Source of the DNA: Symsagittifera roscoffensis
Lineage: Eukaryota; Xenacoelomorpha; Acoela; Convolutidae
Direction: 5' to 3'
NCBI RefSeq assembly: GCF_963678635.1
Contig: NC_087069.1
Coordinates: forward strand, 12,530,530-12,594,529
Length of the DNA stretch: 64,000 nucleotides
Of this stretch, positions 48,550 to 58,571 are shown piece by piece. Positions within the stretch are counted from its first letter, which is position 1; every line of letters starts with the position of its first letter. Made by a program: the position numbers and the translations under genes. Under the pieces are notes generated by a model. It was not told where the DNA came from. It was given only the letters and a program-made list of their open reading frames with translations, and searched no databases.

Positions 48550-49950
48550 AGCAAATTTAGCTGTCAATAAAAGAGATTAAAAACCTCTAATTGCCAAGTA
48601 CAAAAAATAGAAAAATTTTAAAAAAATCAAAAAAACAAAATAAAATTTTTTTCTATGTTTCTAGCTTGAAATTGTTCAATTTTGCAGGCAGTCGACCAGG
48701 AAAGAGTGTACACACGCTGGATTATGTTCAGATAGCCGATCAGAACTTTTTCCAGAAAAGATTCTTTTCCCCTATGGTAGGGCAACAAGGTGGTATGGCA
48801 AATTTTTGTTAAAAGCTATTTTTTATAATTGATACGAAAAAACTCTGCTGAAAATTAATGTAAATATTTGAAAAAATTTGAAAAAATCGAAAAAAATTGA
48901 ATAAAAAAACCTATTTTTTTATTATTCTCTAATGTTTAATTATGGTTAACACCGATCAGGAAAGATTATCGACGCATTTAAACACTTTCTAAAGTTCACT
49001 AGAAGCGATTTTCGAAAAAGTGAAAATTTCACTTGGGTGTCTAGAACGTGAACCGAGATGAAATTCGAATGTTTTTTGTATCCATCAGCATCCCTGAACC
49101 ATAACTCGTCCTTTGGACGAACATCGCGTAAAACGTATTATTTTTGCTTAAAAGCAACTCCTTCACGGTGAATTTTCATTTTTTCGATTTTCAGAATTTT
49201 GAACTACATTAAAAATAAAAATTTTTATAACTTAACAAAAGCGAACCAATTGATTTGATTTTGAACAGAGCGTCAAGTTTTCTAGTTCGGATTAAAAGAT
49301 TTTGCTGATTTCTTTTTCAAAAATGGTTATTTTTGAAATTTTCATATTTTTCTAAAAATAGGTTTTTGACTAATTCAAGGTTCTGAAACCGATAATTTTT
49401 GATCTGATAAACATAGACGCTTGGTTTTGTGGACCATTTCTGTTCTCTTATAAGAGGACAAGCCATAGGGATCATTAATTGTTCAACTAGATTATTGGTA
49501 GAGTAAGAAATGACTTGTGAATATTTTTGGGATGAAAAAGAAAAATTAAACAAAATTTCAAAATTAACATTAATCTAAAATTTTGATTCCAATGGTTTGC
49601 TATGATTTTTTGTCGTACTGGGAAACAAAGCGTGTCCTGCAATTAGTCGATTGTAACAAAACTTTCCATATCTATCTCAAAATTAAAAGATTTTAATGGA
49701 ACGTTCTACCTGATACTCTATCTATCTCTTTCTTGATTTTTCTTATCGATTGAGTTTGATTGAAAACAATACACTCAAATTTAATTTACTCAATTGACAC
49801 AGAAAACATAAAATATATAGATTTATATACAAATAGAAATCAAACTGATTTGATAAAAAGTGAAAGCAACACATCAAACCAAAACAAGCTCAATAATTTT
49901 AATAAATCAAAACATTTTTAAAAAAAAGCAAACAGTTTTTTGAAAAATTT
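48550..49950. other. Polinton interior gap without supported gene
   Basis: AT-rich and stop-filled in all frames. The PolB N-terminal region would be expected next to 48.5 kb but cannot be found. Frames at 48591-48812 (+) and 49317-49553 (-) have no motif and biased composition. The wording 'gaacc.ataactcgtcctttggacgaac' near 49096 is the only GC-richer patch. Confidence 0.45.
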
Positions 49951-49952
49951 TC

Positions 49953-50590
49953 TTAAAACGGATTGAATACAATTTTACGCTTTTTGGGCGCATAGCAAGC
50001 TGCTACTGGCAGCGTCTCAGCTACTAGGTTTGGTGCAGTGGGACTTTGACTGGCGGAAGAAGAAGCAGAAGAAGTGTGCTGCTGTTGTTGTTGAGTGATT
50101 GAAAAAATATCCGGTTTTATTGTAGTTTTGGGCGTCTGCTGGTCCTCATCTTTTTTCTCTGTTGAATCTGGTGTTTCAATCGACTCATTGTTCCAGTAGA
50201 TTTCTCGCTCTGCTAAATTTCTAATGGATCCTTCCTGATTTTCGTAGAAGGGGATCGATTGGCAATCGTAGTTAAGAAGTATTTTTCTCGGTGAACGATC
50301 AAGGCAAGTAGGGTCTTGAATATCTGTGCGCTTCAGCGCAGGATATGATTCAGTCAGACAGCAACTCTCGCAGACCTGTTTTCTGCTTTTTATGAGGATA
50401 CCAATTTGATCTAGCAAGTAATTGGGTAACATCATATGGTTTTTAGTGACCCATTCATCGAATTCTGTGCTTCATGGATCAAGATCGTCAAAAGGACTTG
50501 CTTTTCGATGACTTTTTTTCCGTTCCTGTTGAACCACTACGATAGAATCTCTGGTATAAATTTGCTATAATATAGCTCTTTCAAGAGAAT
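49953..50590 (-). pseudogene. Unassigned Polinton gene with one in-frame TGA
   Basis: The open part (50435-49953, 160 codons) has a CESCCLTESYP Cys cluster, an acidic middle, a Gln tract (SITQQQQQHTSS), Ser-rich linkers and a basic end, APKKRKIVFNPF, resembling a nuclear-localisation signal. The same frame continues upstream through TGA at 50473-50475 with QQERKKSHRKASPFDDLDP, so the gene probably began near 50.59 kb. I do not recognise the family. It lies divergent from the plus-strand genes across the 162-bp repeats. A regulatory or virion-associated role is only a guess. Confidence 0.45.
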
Positions 50591-50820
50591 TAATTGAAAT
50601 GATTTGCAGTGGATTTGCCATCGTTGAAAATTTTGTAATGATTGATTTTGAGAGATTGAATAAAACTAGTGAGTAGATTTAGTTTGACCTACCACTTTCA
50701 GTTTTTTATTGCAGGAGGTCTAAGATTTAGCCAATTGCCATAAATATGGTTTTGTGAAATTTTAATATGTTTTCAGGGCTTTTGCAATTAAAGAAGAAAT
50801 GTGAACGCTTTGGAAATCTA

Positions 50821-51144
50821 TACTTCAAAGAAACAGCATGGCGCCTTTTTATGATACCCTAAGCACAAAATGACAGAAATTTTACACTTCAAAGAGATAA
50901 CATGCATGCCGGCAGGGTAAAAACGTTGAGATTTATGAGCTAAACGGGAATTTGCCAGACAGATGCAAGCTATTGCTATCTCTACTTCAAATAGAGTGCA
51001 TGACGTCTTTTTTTATGTCCCTCGGAGGAGGGGCTATAAAGGTCTCCACTTCAAAGTGAGTACATCTATACCGACATCTAACATTAACTGAGATTTATGA
51101 CCCATTCAGGGGCTTTCCAGACAGAAATGACAGATGCAATAAAC
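50821..51144. repeat. Diverged 162-bp tandem repeat, candidate divergent control region
   Basis: A TACTTCAAAG..A..CATG motif starts at 50821, 50885, 50983 and 51047, with spacings 64, 98, 64. Each pair forms one ~162-base unit, and the second unit also repeats 'gagatttatga' and 'ccagacaga..gatgcaa'. A TATAAA lies at 51034. The repeats sit between the minus-strand gene at 50 kb and the plus-strand genes at 51.3 kb, where a bidirectional promoter would be. The promoter role is inferred from position. Confidence 0.55.
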
Positions 51145-51340
51145 ACGCTTTTATCTTATACAATCCAAAATAAAATAAAATCCAATTGCAAAAACTAATT
51201 AAATTCTCCCGCTATAGGCTGAAGGTGCGCCATAAAATTAAATCCACGGAGATTTGTTTATATTCTATCCAGTTCATTATTCATTACACTCTCTCATAAA
51301 ACAGTTGAACCAGCAATTCACTAACGTTACCACCACCACT

Positions 51341-51787
51341 ATGTACTCGTCGCTAGAAAATGATAAAGACTTTTAGAATGATTTTTAAGATATATCTTTG
51401 GGAGAAAAACGCATTGTACGGGTTGGAACGAAAACTGTTGACAAAACGGGTTTATATATCTCAGTTAAATTATATAAAAAGAACGAAGATGGTGCATTTA
51501 AATGTTATCAAGCAGTGACCTTAACGACAAGAGAATTTGATTGTTTGGCAGATAATTATTCAAAGATTAAAAAATTGGTTAAAAAACAAACTGGTGAAAA
51601 GACTTCACCTTCTTCCTCCTCCTCCTCCACTTCCTCCTCATCCTCCTCAGCTGTAAATGATAAGCATCATAAAAGACGATACACATCAAAACGATCAGTC
51701 CGCCCCGAAAAAGAATGTGCTGAAAGTGGTGATGAAAACGATGCGGATGATGAATACTCGAATAATAAAAAGTGTAGAGTTGCCTGA
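51341..51787 (+). CDS. Polinton plus-strand gene, possible PC4-like DNA-binding protein
   Basis: The open frame from about 51389 to TGA at 51785-51787 reads RIVRVGTKTVDKTGLYISVKL..KKNEDGAFKCYQAVTLTTREFDCL, a beta-rich pattern like the PC4/Sub1 single-strand DNA-binding fold. A Ser tract and a basic, acidic-ended tail follow (KRRYTSKRSVRP.., GDENDADDEY). An ATG at 51341 is in the same frame (MYSSLENDKDF), but TAG (51374-51376) and TAA (51386-51388) intervene, so the true start may be in another exon or the gene is broken. PC4 similarity is from pattern only. Confidence 0.45.
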
Positions 51788-51862
51788 AGCAGAAAAAAAT
51801 ACGTATGAATAATTTGATTTAACCAGCAGAATGGTTGAAGCAATGTATGAGCAGTCGCCTGA

Positions 51863-52132
51863 ATTTTAAAAAAAAAAAACTTTCGAAAGAATTTTAAATT
51901 TTTTATTCTGAACAACCAACCCGACGCCTCACAACTCCCCCTAAACACAAACTTTGCATTTGCAACCCACTCAATCCAGAACGAGTCTTGCGCCCAATTG
52001 CTCGACAATGACCATCCCCACATCCATGTTCTCATCGAAGTATCCAAGGATTGTGTCGACGTAGTGAACAAGATGACCTCAACCACTTTCGTTGTACCTT
52101 GTCTACTCTCATCTTTCAAGCATCTAATATAG
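51863..52132 (+). CDS. Hypothetical plus-strand exon-like frame
   Basis: This frame is open from after a TGA near 51862 to TAG at 52130-52132. From 51905 it has balanced, C-rich codon use and a protein-like product (NNQPDASQLPLNTNFAFATH.., HIHVLIEVSKDCVDVV..). No ATG occurs until late, so it would need an upstream exon or another start. It lies in the same frame as the preceding gene but is separated by several TGA codons. The opposite strand is also open here, so the strand call is moderate. No family recognised. Confidence 0.35.
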   Translation: MLKKKNFRKNFKFFILNNQPDASQLPLNTNFAFATHSIQNESCAQLLDNDHPHIHVLIEVSKDCVDVVNKMTSTTFVVPCLLSSFKHLI

Positions 52133-52165
52133 GGTTGCAGTAAACTTCACCTATCGGGACCCCTG

Positions 52166-52471
52166 ATGGAAAAACTAAAAATTGCTGTCAACTACAACAA
52201 TTCTATTAACAACCCAACTGACATTGGCAGTGCTCCTCTACGAAGAAGATTGCCACAAGTTTGCTTTGCTTCACAAACTCGATCCAATCAAACCCAAACT
52301 GATTTATTCACTAATGTAACAATTGAACGCTTCATTAATATTTTGAATGGTGACAATGCCGCCGAGTTTTCTAAAATCATTGATATTATTCTGAGTGGGT
52401 ATGGTTGTTTAGAAATTGATTCACAAACTTTGTTTGTTAAATTTATTATGGAAAAGAAATTCAAATTTTAA
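52166..52471 (+). CDS. Small Polinton plus-strand hypothetical protein
   Basis: A 101-codon frame starts at the ATG at 52166 and ends in TAA. It reads NNPTDIGSAPLRRRLPQVCF, then a helical ERFINILNGDNAAEFSKIIDIILSGYG. It follows the two other plus-strand frames closely and may form one transcription unit with them. No family recognised. It faces the protease gene tail to tail. Confidence 0.45.
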   Translation: MEKLKIAVNYNNSINNPTDIGSAPLRRRLPQVCFASQTRSNQTQTDLFTNVTIERFINILNGDNAAEFSKIIDIILSGYGCLEIDSQTLFVKFIMEKKFKF

Positions 52472-52476
52472 TATTC

Positions 52477-52728
52477 TGTTTTCCTTTTGTTTTTTTTAAT
52501 CAAACCCTAAAAAAACTGACTACACCAGCGAAACGCGTTCCTGAGGAGCGTAGCGATCCATGCCTTAATATTTTTTGGGACTCGATAGAAAAATTTCCAG
52601 GAGACTTTTGAATTTTGATTGTTTTTGTTGTTAACAGGATTGCTCTAGAACCCCCTGACTTAGATATTGGAAAAAAAAACAGTTTTAAAAAAATATATAA
52701 ATTAAATCACTTCATAATATCAAATCAA
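52477..52728. other. Convergent 3' region in Polinton
   Basis: Separates the plus-strand block from the minus-strand capsid/protease block. It includes 'gcgttcctgaggagcgtagcga', a short GC-rich inverted patch (52538-52559), in otherwise AT-rich sequence. No frame. Confidence 0.35.
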
Positions 52729-53157
52729 TTATATCAGCATATGTTTTGCAAATCGCATCATATCATGATCATTCACTTTAAGTCCTAGAGGAAATCTAGA
52801 TGTTATTATCAAATGGGCAACGTAAACACAATTAAGTCCACATAAAACTGAGTTTGCTTATTGAATAGGTCTGTTCATCAGTATTTGATTAGTTTCACCG
52901 TCATGTAAACTCATGAAGCGTCTCGCATATTTGTATACGTTCGGATACTTTGTTAGTTTTTGTCCAAGGGGATCAGCGAAGAAAACTTGTCCATCAGCTC
53001 GAGCAAACAGTAACCAATGAGTACCCGGTTGATCAGAGTTTGATGCGTTCACAATTTAAAATGTTTTGTCTTTTTTCAAAGCCAATGGACAGTTAGCTGG
53101 TCCAATACCTTCAAATAGATACTTTAAATGCTTGCAAATTCTCAAATATCTGAACAT
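52729..53157 (-). pseudogene. PRO: Polinton adenovirus-type cysteine protease, two in-frame stops
   Basis: From the ATG at 53157 the frame has LFEGIGPANCPLAL, then NSDQPGTHWLLF with the catalytic His, VFFADPLG (Asp region), and SVLCGLNCVYVAH with the nucleophilic Cys. It ends in TAA at 52729-52731, about 140 codons. TAA codons at 53053-53055 and 52858-52860 interrupt it without a frame change. This family cleaves capsid and core precursors during virion maturation (established for adenovirus and inferred for Polintons). It follows the capsid gene, from which it is separated only by a (GA)n tract. Confidence 0.75.
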
Positions 53158-53178
53158 TGTCCATTTTTTCCCGTTTTT

Positions 53179-53243
53179 TACTCTTTCTCTCTCCCTCGAT
53201 CTCTCTCTCTCTCTATCTCTCTCTCTCTCTTTCTCTCTTTTTT
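53179..53243. repeat. (CT)n/(GA)n microsatellite at MCP-protease junction
   Basis: CT-rich repeats with interruptions run from about 53179 to 53243. On the coding (minus) strand they read as Arg-Glu repeats that keep the capsid C-terminal frame open into the protease start region. The tract is probably an expanded spacer rather than functional coding sequence. Confidence 0.85.
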
Positions 53244-54407
53244 TTGCAATTTTTCTGTCAGAACGGACGTATACTGTTGATGCGCGCTCTCCCATGAAAA
53301 GTAACTCAATATTCCCAGCAAGTGGAGCGTCGAATTTAAGCTCCACGGATATTGTGCAATTGGTCAATTCAGGATGAATAAAGTCATGTGAAGCCTCTTG
53401 AGTGGATGTGAGATCAAATGCCATAATCTAATGATTGCTATAATTAGCCAGACTGATTCCATAACTATTGTTAAAAACAAAATCCAGAGCTTCCAATGTG
53501 TTATAGTTAATTCTTTTGTTATCGGTCGTAGATATTGGAGTACCTGCAATAGGTAGCCCGTTCCTGTACGCAATGGTTTCATTCAATCTGAATTTTTGGT
53601 AATGAAAAGGATTTGGTCTATTTGTGCCCAAGTAAGCCTCATTTGTACTCATTGCCACAATCATTCTTCGTACTGGCTCTTTCGCGAAAACATCCTCTTG
53701 ACGCCAGCTTTGTACTCCGGTAGTGGCCAAAAATGTTCGTGGTAGGACTTCAATGTAGTTATAAATTGCTGGGCTTTTCAGCAGCGTTTTTTCTATCGAT
53801 GATAACACAAAGTCTGTCACTGTCATTTTTCGCACATATAAGTTAGCTTCAGTGATTTGAACTTGGTAATGTTTACCATTGTCCTCTGACATAAAAACAA
53901 AGTCGTTAGGAGAACGTCTCAGAGAAAGACGGGCAGTGACACCACTAATTAAATGCTTGTCACAAGTCAAGAAGTCACATGCTATTTTACCAAACAACCT
54001 CAACTCGGCCGAAGCTGATACAAGACGTTTACGTTCTGCAACATCAACAGCTCTCCCAGCCGTACCATCCGAATTTGCTGGATTATCCTCATAGTGATAG
54101 CCTTGGCAAGCAAGCCAGGTTTTTTTGCGTCAATACTGTGAGAAAATTCAGTTTCAATAAAACTTTTATGTGCAAAATTAGCATTGGTCGTTGAGATTTT
54201 TTCGCCATTTAAAGACAGCGTGCATTCGGAAAACAAAGATGAAAGTAGATTGTTGACCAAATATGGTGTGTCTCTTAGTCCCGCATCGGTAGCATGAGTT
54301 CGTAAAACATTTCCGTTGTTTTTTATAACTCTCAGCACTATTTCAAGACGAGTGCGCTGAAGATCAATGAAGTTGTTTCGATCTCCCAAAGCTTCAAACT
54401 CTAGCAT
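53244..54407 (-). pseudogene. MCP: Polinton major capsid protein (double jelly roll), broken
   Basis: N-terminal pieces LEFEALGDRNNFIDLQRT and LLSSLFSECTLSLNGEKIS, middle FVFMSEDNGKHYQV and EVLPRTFL, then NPFHYQKFRLNETI, and the C-terminal FDLTSTQ..ISVELKF match the order of adintovirus/Polinton double-jelly-roll capsids. A one-base shift occurs at the 7-T run at 54120-54126, and TAG at 53428-53430 interrupts the frame just before the C-terminal strand. Upstream of 54407 the frame stays open only to about 54453, so the true start is uncertain. It would form the icosahedral shell. Neighbours (protease, core, minor capsid) form a virion module. Confidence 0.82.
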
Positions 54408-54527
54408 AGGACAATCAGGCGAGTAGGATGGTCCATTTTTTGGGTAAAAGCATTTTCAAAGCTTACAAGTAGAGGAGGTTTTTAAAACAAATCTAGAGAA
54501 CTGTGGGTCGCTTCAGTTGGTATCAAA

Positions 54528-54942
54528 TTAGAAATCATTTCGCACTCTGGTGAAGAAATTAGAGCGACTTCTTGGTAGAGTTCGTTCCTTAGAAATGGTA
54601 CCGCTGGTTTTTCTTCCGAGTCTCTTCACTGAAGTCTTCCTCTTCTTGATCTTGCGAGCAGATTTTTTTCCGCTTCCAACTTGTTTTTTAATCGTATTCT
54701 TGACTGTACTTTTCAAAGCTTGCTTGGGCGTTTTTTTTAGTGGCTATACTAATAAGCTCCGGAGCAGCTTGAACAAGCAACTCTTTTCCTATTCGTTTGG
54801 CAGCAGGTATTATAAATTTGCGAGCTAAAGGAAGCGCAACTCTTCCAATTCCCATTGCCAAGGCACCAAAGCCACTGCCTGGTTGTCTGTAGTGCCCTGA
54901 GAAGTGCGGCATAGTAGCTTGATTATGGTAATACGCATCCAT
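54528..54942 (-). pseudogene. Basic virion core-like protein, one frameshift
   Basis: The N-terminal frame from the ATG at 54942 (MDAYYHNQATMPHFSGHYRQ) leads to a Gly/Ala-rich stretch (GSGFGALAMGIGRVALPLAR) and amphipathic AAPELISIATKK. After a slip at the T8 run (54731-54738) the reading continues in another frame as a very basic tail (KKQVGSGKKSARKIKKRK..) to 54528. Short Gly-rich then Lys/Arg-rich proteins between the two capsid genes are common in Polintons and adintoviruses and are compared to adenovirus core proteins. DNA condensation is inferred. Confidence 0.6.
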
Positions 54943-54944
54943 AT

Positions 54945-55763
54945 TTAATACCAGCTCTTAATACCAGCTCTAAAATTTAATACCAGCTTGGTTCGCAAGT
55001 TTACTCCAATGCTTTGAATATAAATTACTAGCAGTTTCTTGTAATCTATTTTGCTGAAAACTTTGCGATGATTAGGTTTGATCTGACACACGTTACCGTT
55101 TTTCACTCGCCGATTAGTATCAATGACTCTTAATAGCGGAGCTATGGTATCCCCCACACTTTGATAGTGAATGATATCCAAGTATATAAACATTAATTGA
55201 GTACCGATCAAACTTTGAGTTGTTAATATGCTATGTACTTGGCTGGAACGTTTGTAACCTATGTGGTATCCTGTTCCATCCCTTATGCCTTTGAAACCCA
55301 AAATACTGAGAATCTGAGGACTCTCAAACGTGATTCCTTCCCAGTAATGCATCCATAACGTGAGGAGTCTGGTAATCGGATCGATATCATAACTGAAGTT
55401 TTTAAGCTCCTTCTTCAAGTTGATTTCGTTAATTATTTTCTTAACATCATCATATAAACCCCTCGTAATTTCAAATCGTTCACCGTCATATGGCCTGGAA
55501 GTTTTATCTTTATTTTTTTTTTGACTTGCTCTGACATTGCCTTTTTTGTAGTATATGAGCTTTGTGTCTGTTACATTGTTTATATGAGTGGGGAATGTTA
55601 TTTCTGTCAGTGCTACTTTTCATTCACCTTGGAGATTGATCTCCTCGTTTAAAAAATTTTCAAAGTTGGCCAATAAGTTTTCACTGAAAATGTTCATAGA
55701 CGCCGATGAAACCAAAGTAACCGTAAAGGAATCCTTGATAGCGTCATCAAAATTGTTAGTCAT
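54945..55763 (-). pseudogene. mCP: Polinton minor capsid (penton-like) protein, one in-frame TGA
   Basis: Starts at the ATG at 55763 (MTNNFDDAIKDSFTV) and stays in one frame to the stop at 54945, about 272 codons. It is interrupted only by TGA at 55620-55622, at a site where this family usually has Trp. C-terminal signatures IYLDIIHYQSVGDTIAPLLRV and PNHRKVFSKIDYKKL resemble single-jelly-roll penton proteins of Polintons and adintoviruses. It would occupy capsid vertices. It lies just 3' of the integrase gene (minus strand) and 2 bases upstream of the core gene. Confidence 0.75.
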
Positions 55764-55841
55764 GGCTGATTTTCTTGTTCTTGTTCTTGTGCCTCCTCCT
55801 CCTCCTCTTTTCTTCCTGCCCTACTTTTTCTACTACTCTGA

Positions 55842-56749
55842 TTAGTTCAGGCTCATAGAATTTTCCCTAAATTGGCTCCTTGTTTGCGTCGATAAGGTTA
55901 TAAGTCGGAGGATTTCTTGTTGGTACGTCAAATATTTCAAAAATTTCGTCTGTGAAAGATTGTATCCCTTCCGAAAAGGAATATCAATTTTTGCTAATCG
56001 GACAAATTTGCCAACAAAGAGTTTTGGTTGCCGAACTAATTTATGAGAATGTTCTACATGTAATGAAATTAGATGTGGAACATCGTTTTTAGTCACTTTA
56101 TTTGGTTCCCTTTTTTATGACACAATTCGTTCGTGAGTTAATTGTGTGAACAAATTCTTGAAGCTTGTCTATGTAAGAGTAAGTCCATTTGTGCTCGAAA
56201 ACTTTGTAAATCAGACTTTTCAAAGATCGAATATTTCTCTCGGCAAATGCAGATTTTTTTTCGCTCTCGGTTGTGTAAGTCAAAATACCCTTCCTATCAC
56301 ATAGTGACTGAAATGATCCCTTGAATTCTGTGCCCTTGTCTACCCAGATTTTTTTCGGTTGTTTAATCTTAATCATTTTTTGAATGCTTCTGCTGTTGCT
56401 GTAGCATATTTTGATTTCAATGGCTGCACACGTAGATATCGAGACATACAATCCACAGCAACCAGGAGATATTTAAAATCTTTGTTGTATTTTGCAAGTT
56501 TATCAACATATGCTAAATCAACTGACCATATTTCGTCTATGTCATAGACTATTACTTTTAACCGAGGTATTTTTCGACGAACTGCTCGATATTTTGTGTA
56601 TGCGGGCTCTGAGTGTAAAAAATGTCTAATTTTCCGGCGCGGTAGTTTGGTTTCGTCTTTCAAGTTCTTCACACTTCCAAAAAGAGCTGCCCCTCTAGAT
56701 GTGTACTTTTTTTAAAATATTTTCTCTTCAGCTGGTGTAGGTTCGCCAT
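55842..56749 (-). pseudogene. INT: Polinton retroviral-type integrase, frameshifted
   Basis: A likely start is the ATG at 56749 (MANLHQLKRKYF), 4 bases after the upstream gene ends. The core shows WSVDLAYVDKL with the first Asp (~56520), LLVAVDCMSRYL, WVDKGTEF with the second Asp (~56340) and SAFAERNIRSL with the Glu (~56240). The C-terminal part (FVRLAKIDIPFRKGYN) is the expected SH3/chromo-like domain. Frame changes lie at A/T runs near 56710, 56378 and 56100. DDE chemistry inserts the element and makes the 6-bp duplication seen at its ends. As read, three frames are needed. Confidence 0.85.
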
Positions 56750-56753
56750 CTCT

Positions 56754-57347
56754 TCATTTTTGTCTCCGTCGTTTGTGTCGCTGAAGTATCCCAATCGTAA
56801 TAGGGCGTTCCGTACGAATCAGAGTCTTCTGGGTAGTTTCTTTATTACCTCTTCGATATAAGCTTGTACTTTTGGTGCATCTGCGTTTTTTGACTGTTTT
56901 TGAGCTTGAGGATGGGCTGTTGGTACTGTCAATACTTGTTGGTTGTTTGGTGGGACTTTTGATTTTGGCTGTAGTAGCAATAGCTGACTTGATCGCGTGT
57001 TTGGCATATGTATTCATAACCGACTGTTCGTTAAGGTTAAGAGCCAAAATAATCATTATGAAAGCAGGATTTTGTAACTTTTTGTTCTGTTGTTGTATAT
57101 CATACAGAAAAACTGATGCTTTGATTCCAGTGGGGACCGTGTCCAGATAAATCATTTCGTCAATTTTGTTTATTTTGACCCGAGTCGATGATTTAATAAT
57201 TTCCAGAACATTTTTAGCTCGTGTAAGTTTTTTCAAGTCCATGATTTCTAACTGTCCTAATATATGTTTTTCAACAGCATCCATAGCATCAGTGGACTCA
57301 TCACTACCAACATTTGTTCCATCTCCCTCATCTTCGGTCATAAGCGA

Positions 57348-57387
<40 letters not shown>

Positions 57388-57611
57388 GGCTGTCTGTGGT
57401 CCTCAGGTGCAACAGTAACTGGTATTGGTATTGTGTCAGTTGATGCATCACTTTGTTTCAACTGCTCGAATTGCGGTCTCATTCGGTTCAAGTATGATAA
57501 TTGAGGCTTTTTATGTTCAATTGAATTGTCAAGCAGTACGTGTGCTGCATGTGGTTGCTCTCGAACATAGACATGCTTTGGAATTAAAACGAACTCTTCG
57601 GCTGCCACCAT
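56754..57611 (-). CDS. Polinton gene next to integrase, intact, unassigned
   Basis: 285 codons, ATG at 57611, one of the few long unbroken frames in the element. The N-terminus (EFVLIPKHVYVREQP) resembles the 'LVP' start of a protein commonly found beside the ATPase in Polintons and adintoviruses. A Thr13 tract encoded by a GTT/AAC microsatellite (57349-57386) follows, then an acidic stretch, a helical AMDAVEKHILGQLEIM..VLEII region, and a Lys/Arg-rich tail (TVKKRRCTK.., RHKRRRQK). Function is unknown; nucleic-acid binding by the tail is inferred. Its start overlaps the end of the next gene upstream by 28 bases. Confidence 0.65.
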
Positions 57612-57885
57612 TGTTTATCTTCTAAGGTAATGAAGCAAAAGTAGAGAATATGTCGGACTAGATTAAACCCTTGCTCACTTAAAATAATTGCTTGTTTTCT
57701 ATCAAGGTTCGTCTGTGGGTTGATTAACAATTTATATATTTCTTCAAAATTGTGTATGTTAGGGATATTAACTCGCACGTTACCATTGACTACATTCAGC
57801 AAGCACTCGCTTATAACTGAAATCACATTTCGATTTGATGTTTTCTAATAAAACTTCGAAGTTGAGACGGATTCAATTGAACCAT
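57584..57885 (-). pseudogene. Short helical Polinton protein (ISECLLNVVNGNV), frame break
   Basis: From an ATG at 57885 the frame reads VQLNPSQLRSFIRKHQIEM and stops. One base over, from 57826, it continues SVISECLLNVVNGNVRVNIP..KLLINPQTNLDRKQAIILSEQGFNLV to 57584. A short helical protein with an 'xISECxLNxxxGNV' core and a Lys/Arg-Gln-rich end is recurrent in animal Polintons and adintoviruses (from memory of the family; role unknown). It lies between ATPase and the 285-codon gene, as is usual. Confidence 0.5.
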
Positions 57886-57889
57886 GTGC

Positions 57890-58571
57890 TGCAGAAAAGA
57901 TCGTTTTCTCGCGTTCATTTGTTATGGGTATGACTGGCTCTGCCTTACTTAATGAAAAGTAAAAAATTGATGGGCCTGGTGGTATTATATTTGAACAGTA
58001 TCGTAAGCAATCTGATGTTCGGGGATCTCAATCAATTAAAAGATGTCCGTATGTGTCCTTTGTGGCAAGTTCATAACAGCTTCTCAAAAATTTTTGTTTA
58101 ATTCAGTTGCCTTCCAAGATGCTCTAGTTGCTGAATATCACGAGGTGATTTGAATGAAATCATATACGATGTGTTTAAATCAATTGTTCGGGACCAACGA
58201 CTTTGCTGGAATAAATTATGCTTGACATATATAACATCTAAACTTTTGTGTCTCCCTGCAGTTGCGAGTTTAACAAACTCGTTATCATTGTATATTTCTT
58301 CACAGAAATCAACAAATACTAGAAGAACATTTTCAATGTTCCTTAGCCCATCAAAACCGTTGAATTTCACAAACTCAATGATAATATTGTGAGACTTCCC
58401 TTTTTCACTGTACATCGGTTGACTTTCTGTGTAAAAGAAGATTGCTCTTTTAAACCTTGGATAAAATGTTTTTCCTTTCAAAAGTTTGAATATTAACTCT
58501 GTTTTTCCGGATCCTGAAGGTCCAACAACTGCCATAAATACTCGCGTTGACGTATCATCAATTTTATTCAT
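57890..58571 (-). pseudogene. ATP: Polinton packaging ATPase (FtsK/HerA type), C-terminus broken
   Basis: The ATG at 58571 overlaps the preceding gene's stop (ATGA). Walker A GPSGSGKTE lies near 58525 and Walker B LLVFVDFCEE near 58310. Sensor/arginine-finger-like TAGRHKSLDVIYVKHNLF and NTSYMISFKSPRD follow, as in A32-like packaging ATPases. The frame stops at 58098. The C-terminal part continues in another frame (RSCYELATKDTYGHLLID, then DCLRYCSNIIPP) with a TGA at 58028-58030. It would pump element DNA into capsids. Breaks: one frameshift at the A/T run near 58090 and one nonsense codon. Confidence 0.82.

Noticed and set aside
48591-49553. Candidate N-terminal part of the Polinton polymerase
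   Set aside because: Frames on both strands lack any polymerase-like motif and are dominated by A/T runs.
51667-52119. Minus-strand 150-codon frame
   Set aside because: It overlaps the plus-strand Ser tract gene and reads through its antisense; product is Trp/Phe-rich with no motif, and the plus-strand reading is more protein-like.
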